DNA from: Burkholderiales bacterium
GTDB lineage: Bacteria; Pseudomonadota; Gammaproteobacteria; Burkholderiales; SG8-39
Reading direction: 5' to 3'
NCBI GenBank assembly: GCA_027493935.1
Contig: JAOSJV010000001.1
Coordinates: 868,001 to 932,000 of the forward strand
Length of the DNA stretch: 64,000 bases
Shown: piece by piece, positions 26,917 to 37,806 of the stretch
Numbering within the stretch: position 1 is the first letter of the stretch
How the letters are laid out: each line of letters opens with the position of its first letter
The notes under the pieces: model-generated
The model's database searches: none
What the model was told of the DNA's origin: nothing
The model's input: only the letters and a program-made list of their open reading frames with translations
Position numbers and translations under genes: made by a program

Positions 26917-27028
26917 GAAGATCTCCTTGCTGGACTAAGAGCCCCTGCCGCGCGCCGGCGTGCCCGCCTTGCTGCGCCGCACATCGCGCAAGGTTACGCA
27001 GCGCCGCTAGAGGAAAGAACCTAAAAAC

Positions 27029-27046
27029 CTAGGCAGTTCGCCCTAG
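27029..27046. promoter_or_regulatory. Palindromic operator candidate in the divergent region
   Basis: CTAGG-8 bases-CCTAG within a more A/T-rich stretch (AACCTAAAAACCTAGGCAG...). It is midway between two divergently transcribed genes (the phasin-like gene at 26916 and NAD-glutamate dehydrogenase at 27169). The dyad resembles binding sites of NarL/LuxR-type regulators. A candidate -10 (TAGACT, 27130-27135) for the dehydrogenase is about 85 bases downstream. Confidence 0.4.
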
Positions 27047-27168
27047 CCTGCGCCGGCCTGGACCGGTGGCCGCGCTCCCGGAAGCAGGCCGCGCCCGGCA
27101 CGCCGCCGGTTTGCGTCGTGCGGCGCTGCTAGACTAGGCGCGCCACGCAGGTGCACGCAGGAGACGCC

Positions 27169-30100
27169 ATGCGCAGGAACGCCCGGGAATCGACGGTCGA
27201 GCGGATCGAGCAGATCGCGGGGCTCGTACGCGAGCGCGTCGCGCGCGGCGAGCGCGCCGCGGTCGAGGCGTTCGTGCGGGCGTACTTCCGCGGCGTCGAC
27301 CCCGGGGACCTCGAGCGCGAGGCGCTAGAGGACCTCTACGGAGCGGCGCTCTCGCACTGGAGCTTCGCGCACAAGCGCGTGCCCGGCACGGCGAAGGTGC
27401 GCGTGCTCAACCCCGCGGTCGACGAGCACGGCTGGCAGAGCACCCACAGCGTCGTCGAGATCGTGAACGACGACATGCCGTTCCTCGTCGACTCGGTGAC
27501 GATGGCGGTGAACCGCAGGGGTCTCGCACTGCACCTGCTGATCCATCCGGTGCTCGACGTCGCGCGCGACGCCGAGGGAGGCTGACCGGCCTGGCCGCAG
27601 GCGATGCCGCCGACGCGCGCCGCGAGTCGTTCATGCACGTCGAGGTGGACCGGCTCGGCGATCCGGCGCAGGCGGGAGCGCTCGCCGACGAGATCGCGCG
27701 CGCGCTCGCCGACGTGCGCGTCGCCGTGAGCGACTGGAAGGCAATCTGCGTGCGCATGCGCGAGGTGCTCGCCGAGCTCGCGCGACGACCGCCGCCGGTG
27801 GCCGCGGCCGAGCTCGCCGAGGCATGCGCGTTCCTCGAGTGGCTGCTCGACAACCACTTCACGTTCATCGGCTACCGGTGCCACGAGCTCGTGACCGTCG
27901 AGGGCGAGGACGGGCTGCGCGTCGTCACCGGCTCGGGGCTCGGCGTGCTGCGCGAATCCGAGACCGACCGGATGTCGGCGAGCTTCGCCAAGCTGCCGCC
28001 GGGCGTGCGCGAGCGCGCCCGCGTGCCCGAGGTGCTCGTCGTCACCAAGTCGAACTCGCGCTCGACGGTGCACCGCAGTGGCTACTTCGACTACGTCGGC
28101 GTGAAGCGCTTCGACGAGCGCGGGCAGGTGTGCGGCGAGCACCGCTTCCTCGGGCTCTACACCTCCACCGCATACATGGCGATGCCGGCCGAGATCCCGC
28201 TCCTGCGGCGCAAGGTCGCGGTGGTGGTCGCGCGCGCCGGGCTCGCGCCGCAGAGCCACGCCGGCAAAGCGCTCGCGAACATCCTCGATTCCTATCCACG
28301 CGACGAGCTGTTCCAGATCGATGTCGAGGACCTGGTCGACATCGCGACCGGCATCCTGCAGCTCGGCGAGCGGCAGCGCATCCGGCTCTTCGTGCGCCGC
28401 GATGCGTTCGATCGCTTCCTGACCTGCCTGATCTACGTCCCGCGCGATCGCTACGACACCGCGATGCGGCGCCGCTGGCAGGCGATTCTCGAGCAGGCGT
28501 TCCATGGCGACGCCTCCGATTACAACGTTTTCCTGTCCGATTCGCCGCTCGCCCGGATCCTGATCACCGTACGCACCACGCCGGGCGCGATCCCGGACTA
28601 CGATGTGCGCGAGATCGAATCGCGCCTGGCGGCGGCCGCGCGCCGCTGGGAGGACGACCTGAAGAGTGCGCTCGTGGTCGCGTTGGGCGAGGCGCACGGC
28701 AATCTCCTGCATGCACAGTATGCCAACGCGTTTCCGGCCGCCTACCGGGAGGACTTCCCGGCGAGGAGCGCGGTCCCGGACGTCGGGACGATGGCGCGGC
28801 TCAACGAAGCCCAGCCGCTCGGCCTGAGCCTGTATCGGCCGCTCGAGGCCCTCCCCGGGATGCTGCGGTTCAAGCTCTTCCTGCACGGCGCGCCGCTCGC
28901 GCTGTCCGACTCGCTGCCGATGCTCGAGCGCATGGGGCTGCGGGTGATGGAGGAGCGGCCCTACCGGATCCAGCCGGAGGCAGGCACCCCGGTGTGGCTG
29001 CACGACTTCGGACTTGCCGCCGGCGAGGATGCCGAGCTCGACATCGACGCGATCGACGAGATCTTCGAGGACGCGTTCGCGCGGGTGCACCGCGGCGAGA
29101 TCGAGAACGACGACTTCAACCGCCTCGTGCTGCGCGCGCGCCTCGCCGCCGACGAGGTGGTGGTGCTACGCGCCTACGCACGCTACCTGCAGCAGCTCGG
29201 CTTCGGCCTGCCGCAGACGTTCATCCAGCAGACGCTTGCCGCGCACCCGGGCGTGGCACGCATGCTGGTCAACCTGTTCAAGCTGCGGTTCGACCCGGAG
29301 CAGCCCGGCGCCGAGGCCGCCATCCGTCAGGTGAGCGCGATCGAGGCGGCGCTCGAGAAGGTCGTCAACCTGAACGAGGACCGCGTCCTGCGCCAATACC
29401 TCGCGCTGGTGCTCGCGACGCTGCGCACGAACTGGTTCCACCGCGAGGGCGGCGCGCGCCGGCCGTTCCTCGCGCTCAAGCTGGATCCGGCCAAGGTGCC
29501 CGGCATGCCCGAGCCGAAGCCGATGTTCGAGGTGTTCGTGTACTCGCCGCGCTTCGAGGGCGTGCACCTGCGCGGCGGCAAGGTCGCGCGCGGCGGCCTG
29601 CGCTGGTCCGACCGGCCGGAGGATTTCCGCACCGAGGTGCTCGGTCTGGTCAAGGCGCAGATGGTGAAGAACACCGTGATCGTGCCGGTCGGCTCGAAGG
29701 GCGGCTTCGTGCTGAAGCGCGCGCCGTCCCCTGCCGACCGGGAGGCGTACGCGAGGGAGGGCATCGCCTGCTACAAGGAGTATCTGCGCGGGCTGCTCGA
29801 CCTCACCGACAATCTCGTCGACGGCAAGGTCGTGCCGCCGCCCGGCGTGCTACGGCACGACCCGGACGATCCGTACCTGGTGGTCGCAGCCGACAAGGGC
29901 ACCGCGACCTTCTCGGACCATGCGAACGCGGTCGCGCAAGAGTACGGCTTCTGGCTCGACGACGCGTTCGCCTCCGGCGGCTCGGCCGGCTACGACCACA
30001 AGGGCATGGGCATCACCGCGCGCGGCGCGTGGGAGTCGGTCAAGCGCCACTTCCGCGAGATGGGCGTCGACACCCAGACCACCGGCTTCACCGTCGTCGG

Positions 30101-31988
30101 CATCGGCGACATGTCGGGCGACGTCTTCGGCAACGGCATGCTGCTCTCCGAACACATCCGGCTGGTGGCGGCATTCGACCATCGCCACGTCTTCATCGAC
30201 CCGGAGCCGGATCCGGCGGCGGGCTTTGCGGAACGCAAGCGGTTGTTCGCGCTCGCCCGCTCCTCGTGGGCCGACTACGACCCCCAGCTGATCTCGCGCG
30301 GCGGTGGCGTGTGGCCGCGCTCGGCCAAGTCGATTCCGCTCTCGCCCGAGGTGCGGCGCGCGCTCGGAGTCGCATCCGAGCGCCTCGCCCCGAGTGCGCT
30401 GATCAGCGCTATTCTCAAAGCGCCGGTGGATCTCCTGTACAACGGCGGGATCGGCACCTACGTCAAGGCCGCCGCCGAGACCCACGCCGAGGTCGGCGAC
30501 CGCTTGAACGACGCTGTGCGCGTGAACGGGGCGGAGCTGCGCTGCAAGGCGGTCGCCGAAGGCGGCAATCTCGGCTTCACCCAGCGCGGCCGCATCGAGT
30601 ACGCGCTCGCGGGCGGGCGCATCTACACCGACGCGATCGATAACTCGGCCGGGGTGGCCACCTCCGACCACGAGGTGAACATCAAGATCCTGCTCGGGCT
30701 CGCGGTCGCCGACGGCGAGCTCACGCTGAAGCAGAGGAACCAGCTGCTCGCCGGGATGACCAGCGACGTCGCGAGGCTCGTGCTGCGCGACAACTACTTC
30801 CAGACCCAGTCGCTCTCGATCGCGCGCCGCGTGGGGGTGAAGCTCGCCGACGCGCAGATCCGCTTCATGCGCTTCCTGGAGAAGTCGGGACGCCTCAACC
30901 GCGCCCTCGAGTTCCTGCCCGACGACGAGGCGCTCGCGGAGCGGCGCACGCGCGGGGTCGGGCTCACCGCGCCGGAGCTCGCTGTCCTGCTCGCCTACTG
31001 CAAGCTGTGGCTGTACGACGCGCTGCTCGCCTCGCCGCTGCCCGAGGACCCGTGGATTGCGACCGCGCTCGAGCGCTACTTCCCGGCCGAGCTGCGCAAG
31101 CGCTGCGGGGCGTATCTGCCGCGGCATCCGCTGCGGCGCGAGATCATCGCCACGCACGTCCTGAACAGCACGGTGAACCGGGTCGGCAGCACGTTCGTGC
31201 ACGCCCTGATGGAGGCGACCGGCGCGCCGCCGCACGACATCGTGCGCGCCTATCTCCTGCAGCGCGAGATCTTCGGCTACGTTGCGCTCTGGCAGGCGAT
31301 CGAGGCCCTCGACAGCCGGGTGCCCGAAGACGCGCAGGCCGGCATGCTGATCGAGGCCGGACGTCTCACAGTGCGCGCGACCGTCTGGCTGCTGCGCTCA
31401 AAGCGGCTCGGCGACGATATGGCCGCGACCATCGCGCACTTCCACCCGGCGGTCGAGGCGATTGCCGGCGACATGCCGGCGCTGCTCGACGAGTCGTCGC
31501 GCGCCAACCTCGACGCGCGGGCGGCCCGGTTTGCGGGCCAGGGCGTGCCCGAGGCGCTCGCGCGGCGCGTCGCCTCGCTCGAGAACCTGTTCTCCACGCT
31601 CGACATCGTCGAGATCGCCGGCACGTCCGGGCAGGCGGTCGCGACCGTCGCCGCGGTCTACTTCCGGCTCTCGGCGGAGCTCGGCCTGCCGTGGCTGCGG
31701 GAACGGATCGGCCAGCTTCCGGGCGAGGGGCACTGGCCTACGCTCGCGCGGAGCGCGATGCGCGACGACCTCGGCGACCTGCAACGCACGCTGACGGCGC
31801 AGGTGATGGTGCGCGCCGGCGGCGAGAGCGGGGTCACCGAACCCGGGGCGCTGATCGCCGCGTGGCGGCGCGAACGGGGCGCCGTGGTGGAGCGCGCGAA
31901 CCACCTCATGGCCGAGCTCAGGAGCGGCCCGGCGCCCGACATCGCGATGCTCTCGGTCGCGTTGCGAGAGCTGCGCAATCTCGCCTGA
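27169..31988 (+). CDS. gdhB: NAD-specific glutamate dehydrogenase, large (180-kDa) type, with a -1 frameshift
   Basis: Oxidises glutamate to 2-oxoglutarate and ammonium with NAD+. The corrected protein is about 1606 residues, the size of the large L-GDH family. N-terminal regulatory ACT-like segments (MPFLVDSVTMAVNRRGLALH) precede the catalytic core, which has VGSKGGFVLKRAP with the substrate-binding Lys and the NAD domain with SGYDHKGMGIT-type GSAGYDHKGMG and FGNGMLLS. The first 136 codons and the rest lie in different frames; one base is missing at about 27576-27582 (expected DAEGRLTGLAAG). ATG at 27169 has AGGAG 6 bases upstream. The large catabolic enzyme suggests growth on amino acids. 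Confidence 0.93.
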
Positions 31989-31995
31989 AGCGGCC

Positions 31996-32274
31996 GTGAC
32001 CGAGAACGGGGCTGAGGCGAGGGTCACCGGACTGCGCGACCGCGCCGTCGACGAGCCGATGCGCCGGCCGTTGCCGACCGCGAGGCTGCTCGTCGGGACG
32101 GCCTCGCTCGCGCTGGTCCGAATCCAGGCCGACGGCGGGAGCGCCGGCCTGAGCTGCCTCTTCTATGCCGCCGGCGCACCGCTCGAGCCGGTCGGCGCGA
32201 CGCTCGAGGCGATCGCCGCGTCACGAGGCGGCGGCCGCGCGCCGCTTCGCGGCCCGAGCACGTCGGCGCGATAG
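31996..32274 (+). CDS. Hypothetical small protein downstream of glutamate dehydrogenase
   Basis: A 92-residue frame starting at GTG 7 bases after the dehydrogenase stop. The codons show the same strong G/C third-position bias as neighbouring genes, which supports coding. The centre (LPTARLLVGTASLALVRIQA) could be two short beta strands or a weak helix. There is no recognisable domain and no clear ribosome binding site. Translational coupling to the upstream gene is plausible from spacing only. Confidence 0.4.
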   Translation: MTENGAEARVTGLRDRAVDEPMRRPLPTARLLVGTASLALVRIQADGGSAGLSCLFYAAGAPLEPVGATLEAIAASRGGGRAPLRGPSTSAR

Positions 32275-32277
32275 AAT
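32272..32277 (+). promoter_or_regulatory. Candidate -10 element of the SIMPL-domain gene
   Basis: TAGAAT, 78 bases before the SIMPL gene start; it overlaps the last codons of the small upstream frame. No clear -35 hexamer. Confidence 0.3.
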
Positions 32278-32355
32278 GCGCTCCGCGGCGCGCGCCCGTC
32301 GGGCACCGCCCGCGGTCATTCGCGGCCTGCCGCCGCGTCACGAAAGGACCTCCGG

Positions 32356-33069
32356 ATGTCGATGCTCCCGCACGTTCCCGCCGCTGCATTGGTCGCGCCG
32401 ACGCTGGCCTTCCTCCTCGCCGCCGCGCCGGCGCGCGCTGCCGAGGAGCCGCGCTACAACCAGGTCGAGCTGGAGGCCGTCGCTTCGCGCGAGGTGCCGA
32501 ACGACCTGATGAGCGCGACGCTCTTCGCGGAGGCGAACGCCGCAACGCCGGCCGAGGTCGCCGCGGCGCTCAACCGAGCCACCGCCGAGGCGGTGGCGGT
32601 GGCGGCGAAGTCCGGGGGCATCAAGGCGTCGAGCGGGCAGACGCACACCTTCCCGGTCTACGACCGCAACCAGAAGCTCGTCGGCTGGCGCGGACGTGCC
32701 GAGGTCCGGCTCGAGAGCCGGAACTTCCAGGCGGTCGCCGAGCTCACCGCGACGCTGCAGCCGTCGATGCAGCTCGGTGGCATCGCCTTCGGCGTGTCGC
32801 CCGAGCTGCGCCGGCGGGTCGAGGACGAGCTCATCACCGAGGCGATCGCGGCGTTCCGCGCGCGCGCCGACGTCGCGCGCCGGGCGCTCGGCGGACAGTC
32901 CTACCGCATCCGCCGCGTCGCGCTCGGCTCGGGCGCCGCCGCGCCGCCGCCGCGGGCGATGGCGATGGCGCGTGCGGCGCCGGCAGCGGCCGACGTGCCG
33001 CCGCCGGTGTTCGAGGGCGGGGAGACGCGCGTGCAGGTCGTCGCGCGCGGGACGATCGAGGTGGAGTGA
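32356..33069 (+). CDS. Periplasmic SIMPL domain protein (DUF541, YggE-like)
   Basis: A 237-residue exported protein. The signal peptide covers residues 1-28 (ends ARAAEEP). The SIMPL domain follows: VELEAVASREVPNDLMSATL at the start of the mature protein, AQTHTFPVYD-like SSGQTHTFPVYDRNQKLVGW and the repeated YRIRRVALGSG near the end. Members are periplasmic or outer-membrane associated; E. coli YggE has been linked to oxidative stress, but no reaction is known. The Ala/Pro stretch near residues 195-215 is an added linker. It stands alone, 46 bases before an MFS gene. Confidence 0.88.
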   Translation: MSMLPHVPAAALVAPTLAFLLAAAPARAAEEPRYNQVELEAVASREVPNDLMSATLFAEANAATPAEVAAALNRATAEAVAVAAKSGGIKASSGQTHTFPVYDRNQKLVGWRGRAEVRLESRNFQAVAELTATLQPSMQLGGIAFGVSPELRRRVEDELITEAIAAFRARADVARRALGGQSYRIRRVALGSGAAAPPPRAMAMARAAPAAADVPPPVFEGGETRVQVVARGTIEVE

Positions 33070-33115
33070 TCGCGTCCCGCGTGCGGCCTGCGAGCGCTCC
33101 GGCCAGGTCGACTGA

Positions 33116-34412
33116 ATGAACCGCCGGATGGTGCTCGCGGTCGCCGTCACGCTGGCGACCCAGACCCTCGCGGCGACCGCAATCATCGCGCCGGCGGTCC
33201 TCGCGCCGGCGGCGGCGGCCGATCTCGGCGTCGCCCCCAGGCGATCGGCATCTTCGTCGCCGGGGCATACTTGTTCGCGATGCTGTCGGGGCTGGCGGCT
33301 GGCGGGCTGATCGACGGCCTCGGCGCGCTGCGCGTCTGCCAGCTCGCGCTTGCGCTCTGCGCGCTCGGGCTGGCCGCCGGCGCGCCGGGCGAGTCCGCGC
33401 TGATCGCAGCCGCGGCGATCCTGATCGGCTACGGCTATGGGTTCGTCACGCCGACCAGCTCGCACATCCTCGCCGCAGCTACGCCGCGCCCGATGATGGC
33501 GCTCATCTTCTCGATCAAGCAGACCGGCGTGCCGATCGGCGGCGCGCTCGCCGGCGCGGTGGCCCCGCCGCTCGCGCTCGCGATCGGCTGGCAGCGCACG
33601 CTCGTCGTTCTCGCCGCGGCCTGCCTCGTCGCCGCGGTGGCGATGCAGCCGCTGCGCGCACGGTTCGATGCGCGGCGCACCCGTGCAGCTCGGCGTGAGG
33701 GTCCGACGGCCTCGGGCGCAGTTCCTGCATCGCACGCGAAGCCGCGCGCGAGCGAGCTTCCGCAGAGGGTTCCCCGCGCGCCGCGCGGGGGTCTCGCGCG
33801 CATGGGCGCGCCGGTGCGCCTGGTGCTCGCCACGCCGGCGCTGCGCGACCTCGCGGTCTCCTCGTTCGTGCTCGCCCAGGTGCAGCTCGTGGTGATCACC
33901 TACCTCGTGCCGTTTCTCAACCTCGGGCTCGGACTGTCCCTGGTGAGCGCGGGGCTCATCTACTCGGTAGCGCATGCGGCCGGCGTCATCGGCCGCGTCG
34001 TCTGGGGGCGATCGCCGACCGGCTGCTCGCACCGCGCATCGTGCTCGCGCTGCTGGGGCTCCTCGCGGCGGCGTGCGGGCTCGCAACCGCTGTTGCCGCG
34101 CCCGCGTGGCCGGTGGGTGCACTCGTCGCGCTCGGCGCCGTGTACGGCGCCTCGGCGGTCGGGTGGAACGGCGTGTACCTCGCCGAGGTCGCGCGCCGCG
34201 CGCCCGAGGGCCAGGTCGGCGCCGCGACCGGCGGCACGCAGTTCTTCACCTTCTTCGGCGCGCTGTCCGGGCCGCCGATCTTCGCCGCGCTGGTCTGGGC
34301 GACCGGCGGCTACCAGTGGGGCTTCGCGGCGTTCGCGGCGCTGCCGCTCGCGGTCGGCGTGCGCCTGCTCGCCGCCGGCCGCGCGGACGTCGGCGCGGGA
34401 GCGCGCGCGTGA
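33116..34412 (+). CDS. MFS transporter, broken by two -1 frameshifts
   Basis: The pieces MNRRMVLAVAVTLATQTLAA, AMLSGLAAGGLIDGLGALRV and ALLGLLAAACGLATAVAAPA belong to one twelve-helix permease spread over three frames. One base is missing from the C run at 33234-33238 (expected GVAPQAIGIFVAGAYLF) and one from the G run at 34004-34008 (expected WGAIADRLLAPRIV, the second MFS loop). Corrected length is about 432 residues. The substrate is not evident. It overlaps the following hydrolase by GTGA. Two errors in one gene may mean decay, but both are in homopolymers and the remaining sequence is well preserved. Confidence 0.82.
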
Positions 34413-35062
34413 GCGCCGGTGCGCATGACGGCGCGCGCGCGCGCGAGGCGGTGGTGCTCCTGCACGGCCTGTGGATGAACCGCTTCATCATGCTCCCGCT
34501 CGCGCGCCGCCTCGCGGCGCAGGGCTACGCGACGCATCTCTTCGGCTATTCCTCGCTCGCGCGCGACATCGATGCCAACGCGGCTTCGCTTGCCCGCCTT
34601 CTCGGCGAAATCGACGCGCCGGTGCTGCACCTCGTCGGCCACAGTCTCGGCGGCGTGACACTGCTCGCGAGCTTGCGCGCGCGCCCGGATCCGCGCGTGC
34701 GCCGGGTCGTGCTGCTCGGCGCGCCGGTGCGCGGCGCGGCCGCGGTGCGCCGGCTGCTCGCGAGCGCGTGGGGCCGCAAGCTGATCGGCGCCGGCGCCCG
34801 GCGTCTCGCCGCGCCGCCCTCGCTCGAGATCGACCGGCGCATCGAGATCGGCACGCTCGCCGGCACGCGGCGTCTCGGCATGGCGGCGGTGCTTGCGCCG
34901 GTGCCGGGCGCGGGCGACGGCGCCGTGCTGGTCGAGGAGACGAGGCACCCGCAGGCGCGCGACGCGATCGCGCTCCGCGTGAGCCACAGCGGCATGCTGT
35001 TCTCGCCGGAAGTCGCGCGGCAGGTCGCGCACTTCCTGCGGTACGGGCGGTTCGCGCGATGA
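34409..35062 (+). CDS. Alpha/beta hydrolase, lipase-like
   Basis: A 217-residue cytoplasmic protein with the oxyanion segment LLHGLWMN near residue 17 and nucleophile Ser79 in GHSLGG. The catalytic His is probably in SHSGMLFSPE near the C-terminus. Small hydrolases of this pattern often act on acyl esters or esterified lipids; the substrate is unknown. GTG overlaps the MFS stop and its own stop overlaps the next start, so three genes are coupled. Confidence 0.85.
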   Translation: MSAGAHDGARAREAVVLLHGLWMNRFIMLPLARRLAAQGYATHLFGYSSLARDIDANAASLARLLGEIDAPVLHLVGHSLGGVTLLASLRARPDPRVRRVVLLGAPVRGAAAVRRLLASAWGRKLIGAGARRLAAPPSLEIDRRIEIGTLAGTRRLGMAAVLAPVPGAGDGAVLVEETRHPQARDAIALRVSHSGMLFSPEVARQVAHFLRYGRFAR

Positions 35063-36138
35063 GGCGGGCGCGCGCCGTGCGGCTGATCGGCGCACTTGCG
35101 ACGGCCGGAGCGCTTGCCGGCTGCGCGAGCACCGGGTACTACGCGCAGGCGGCCCGTGGGCACCTCGAGGTCATGCGGCGCGCGCAGCCGATCCCCGAGC
35201 GGCTCGCCGACCCGTCGACCCCGCCCGCGCTGCGGGTGCGCCTCGAGCGGGTCCTCGCGATCCGCGAGTTCGCGAGCCGCGAGCTCGGACTGCCCGACAA
35301 CGGCAGCTATCGCAGCTACGCCGCGCTCGGCCGGCCGTACGTCGTGTGGAACGTCGTCGCCGCGCCCGAGCTCTCGGTGGCGCCGAAGCAGTCGTGCTTC
35401 CCGGTGGCGGGCTGCGTGAGCTATCGCGGTTACTACGCCGTCGCGCACGCCGAGCGCCACGGCGCCGGGCTCGCCGCCCAGGGGCTCGACGTGTACATCG
35501 GCGGCGTGCCGGCGTACTCGACGCTCGGCTGGTTCGACGACCCGGTGCTTGACACCTTCATCGGCTATCCCGAGGGCGAGCTCGCGCGGATCATCTTCCA
35601 CGAGCTCGCGCACCAGGTCGTCTACGTCAAGGACGACACGACGTTCAACGAGTCCTTCGCGGTGGCGGTCGAGCGCGCCGGGGTGCAAGCGTGGTTCGCG
35701 CGCGGCGCGCCGGACGCCGACCGGCGCGCCTACGAAACGCTGCAGGCGCGCAAGCGCGAGTTCGTCGCGCTCGTGCTGCGCTACCGCGCCCGCGCCGAGG
35801 CGCTGTATGCGGCGCCCGTTCCGGACGCCGCGAAGCGCGCGGGGAAGTCGCGGCTCTTCGACGAGCTCGCGCACGACTACGCGGCGCTCAGGGCCGCCTG
35901 GGGCGGCTACGCCGGCTTCGACCCGTTCTTCGCGCGCAAGCCCGGAAACGCGCACCTCGCCGCGGTCGCCTCCTACGCGGAGCGCGTGCCGGCGTTCGAG
36001 CGCTTGCTCGCGCGCGAGGGCGGTGATCTTCCGCGCTTCTACGCCGCGGTGAAGCGGCTCGCTGCGCTGCCGAGGCCGCAGCGAGACGCCGCGCTCGCGG
36101 AGCTCGCTGCCGGCGCGCCGCAAGCGAATGGACGGTGA
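35059..36138 (+). CDS. Putative aminopeptidase lipoprotein (PF10023 type)
   Basis: A 359-residue lipoprotein. Its signal peptide ends in LAGC with Cys22 as the lipidation site. The zinc-peptidase motif FHELAHQ gives His181, Glu182 and His185, and the NESFA Glu198 some 13 residues later is the likely third ligand, so the gluzincin site is complete. It matches the proteobacterial putative aminopeptidase family with FDDPVLDTFI before the active site. It should act in the periplasm, anchored to a membrane. ATGA overlap with the hydrolase gene. The 122-base gap after it (36139-36260) holds a small hairpin (CGCTCGC/GCGAGCG) and nothing else I can support. Confidence 0.85.
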   Translation: MRRARAVRLIGALATAGALAGCASTGYYAQAARGHLEVMRRAQPIPERLADPSTPPALRVRLERVLAIREFASRELGLPDNGSYRSYAALGRPYVVWNVVAAPELSVAPKQSCFPVAGCVSYRGYYAVAHAERHGAGLAAQGLDVYIGGVPAYSTLGWFDDPVLDTFIGYPEGELARIIFHELAHQVVYVKDDTTFNESFAVAVERAGVQAWFARGAPDADRRAYETLQARKREFVALVLRYRARAEALYAAPVPDAAKRAGKSRLFDELAHDYAALRAAWGGYAGFDPFFARKPGNAHLAAVASYAERVPAFERLLAREGGDLPRFYAAVKRLAALPRPQRDAALAELAAGAPQANGR

Positions 36139-36260
36139 CGCTCGCTTCGCGAGCGCGGACAGCGGACCGTGGGAAGTAGGCTGCGGGAACGCGGCCCGGA
36201 TCGCTCCTGGCCGACTGCGCACTACCCGCTACCCACCGTCTACTGTCCCCTTTCTTTCAC

Positions 36261-37403
36261 TCACTCCGGCGCAGAAGGCGTTCCGGCGCCGCGGCCGCGG
36301 CCACCCCGTGCCACCGCGATCGCAGTGCCGGCGATGAACAGCGCCAGCGCGAGCGCGTTCAGCATGCCGCCAGCCGCGCGCCACGCGTAGCTCGCGGCGA
36401 GATCGCCCGCGAGGCGCACGACGAGCGAGGCGTGCAGCACCGCGAGCGCACCGTAGAAGGCCGGCGTGTAAGGCACCGCGACCTTGAGCACCGCCGGGAA
36501 GATCACCGGCGCGTGACCGAACACCATCGAGAAGACGAAGCCCAGCATCACTGCGTGCAGCGCGGCGTCGTAGCTCGCTGTGCCGGGTACGAGCCCGCCG
36601 GCCGCGACGATGATCGCCCCGGCGAGACCGAGCCAGAAATAACCCGAGAGGAGGCACACGGCGATGAAGCGCGTGAGCCCGCGCTGGCGCACGGTGCGCC
36701 GTGCGATGTCCTGTTTCAGGAGCCAGGCCGCGAGGGCGAGCAGGGCGGTGCCGAGGACAAGCGTGCCGGCCTCCGGCGCGGGGAGTGCGAGCGCGGCGCC
36801 GCCGATCACGGTCGCGACGATCGCGAGAAAGAGCGCGCGGGCGCGCGGGGCCGGCGGCAGGAAACGCGTGAGCTCGAGCCGCTCTCCCGCGATCGTTAGG
36901 ACGAGGAAGCCGGTCCACCATGGCACGGCGAGCGCGACCGGCTGGCCGGCGAGCCACAGCACGTTGCCCACGAGCCAGCAGCCGGCGCCGAGCGCGAGAC
37001 ATGCCATGTGCAGCGCGGGCTGGCGCGCCAGCACCACGAGCGAGCCGGCGGCGAGCACCGCGCCAGCCAGGGTCGCCGCCGATGCCGCCGCGGTCCCGGG
37101 CGCGCCGAACGCCGCACCGACGCCGGCCAGCCCGGCGGCGAGCGGGCCGAGATAGGCCCAGCGGCGCGCAAGCGCGACCGCACGCTCGAGGCTGATCACG
37201 GTGCCGAAGAAGCCCACGATCATCAGCGGGCCGTGCGCGGCCGGATCGAGCGCCGCCGGCCGCGGAACGTCCCAGCCGAGCCGCACGAGCCCCGCGGCCA
37301 CGCCGGCCGCGAGCGAGAGAAAGCCGAGCACGAGCAGCGGCACGCGCGCGGCGACCGGGAGATCGACCGCGGCGTGGCCTTGCGGTGCGGCGGGCGGGGT
37401 CAC
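36261..37403 (-). CDS. nnrS: NnrS family heme-copper membrane protein
   Basis: A 380-residue protein with about twelve membrane helices. Characteristic segments are HGPLMIVGFFGTVISLERAV and HAVMLGFVFSMVFGHAPVIF, whose histidines fit the heme/copper ligands of NnrS proteins. NnrS is associated with nitric oxide resistance and denitrification regulons. No nor, nir or nos gene is visible in the window. The GTG start overlaps the stop of the (frame-corrected) DUF59 gene, so the two are coupled. Confidence 0.85.
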   Translation of the reverse strand: MTPPAAPQGHAAVDLPVAARVPLLVLGFLSLAAGVAAGLVRLGWDVPRPAALDPAAHGPLMIVGFFGTVISLERAVALARRWAYLGPLAAGLAGVGAAFGAPGTAAASAATLAGAVLAAGSLVVLARQPALHMACLALGAGCWLVGNVLWLAGQPVALAVPWWTGFLVLTIAGERLELTRFLPPAPRARALFLAIVATVIGGAALALPAPEAGTLVLGTALLALAAWLLKQDIARRTVRQRGLTRFIAVCLLSGYFWLGLAGAIIVAAGGLVPGTASYDAALHAVMLGFVFSMVFGHAPVIFPAVLKVAVPYTPAFYGALAVLHASLVVRLAGDLAASYAWRAAGGMLNALALALFIAGTAIAVARGGRGRGAGTPSAPE

Positions 37404-37806
37404 CGCTTCGACCAGCCGAACGTCATGCGCGCCATCTCCGACATCCGGTCCGGCGTCCAGGGGGGTCCCAGACGACGTCCACGGCGACGCGCGCGTCGCG
37501 CGGCATGATGCGCTGGATCGCGGCGCGCGCCTCGTCCACGACCTGCCCGGTCGCCGGGCAGGCCGGCGAGGTCATCGTGATCTCGACGTAGACGCCGTCG
37601 GCCTTGAACTCGACGCCGTAGACGAGGCCGAGATCGACGATGTTCATGCCGGCCTCGGGATCCATCACGGTCATGAGCGCGTCGCGCACCTCGTCCTCGG
37701 TCGGCATCGGCTTGTCGGTCTGCGGTGCTGACGCCGCGGGCGCGGCCTCGCGCGGCGGCGGCGCGCCGCCGCCGAGCAGCCGCTTCAGCGCGCCGATGAT
37801 GCTCAT
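37400..37806 (-). CDS. DUF59 iron-sulfur assembly factor (SufT/PaaD-like), with a -1 frameshift
   Basis: A protein of about 135 residues with an Ala/Pro-rich N-terminal linker and a conserved DUF59 domain (EDEVRDALMTVMDPEAGMNI, then ITMTSPACPATGQVVDEA with the conserved Cys). DUF59 proteins help mature Fe-S proteins. The end reads VDVVWDPPGRR in the observed frame. Adding one base to the run at 37460-37465 gives VVWDPPWTPDRMSEMARMTF and a stop that overlaps the nnrS GTG, which is the family's normal C-terminus. Coupling with NnrS suggests maturation of NO- or nitrogen-related metalloproteins. Confidence 0.85.

Noticed and set aside
27336-29090. Long open frames on the minus strand opposite NAD-glutamate dehydrogenase and, at 53114-55846, opposite the phosphotransferase
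   Set aside because: Composition is shadow-like (Arg/Glu/His rich, no hydrophobic core) and each lies wholly within a well-supported gene.
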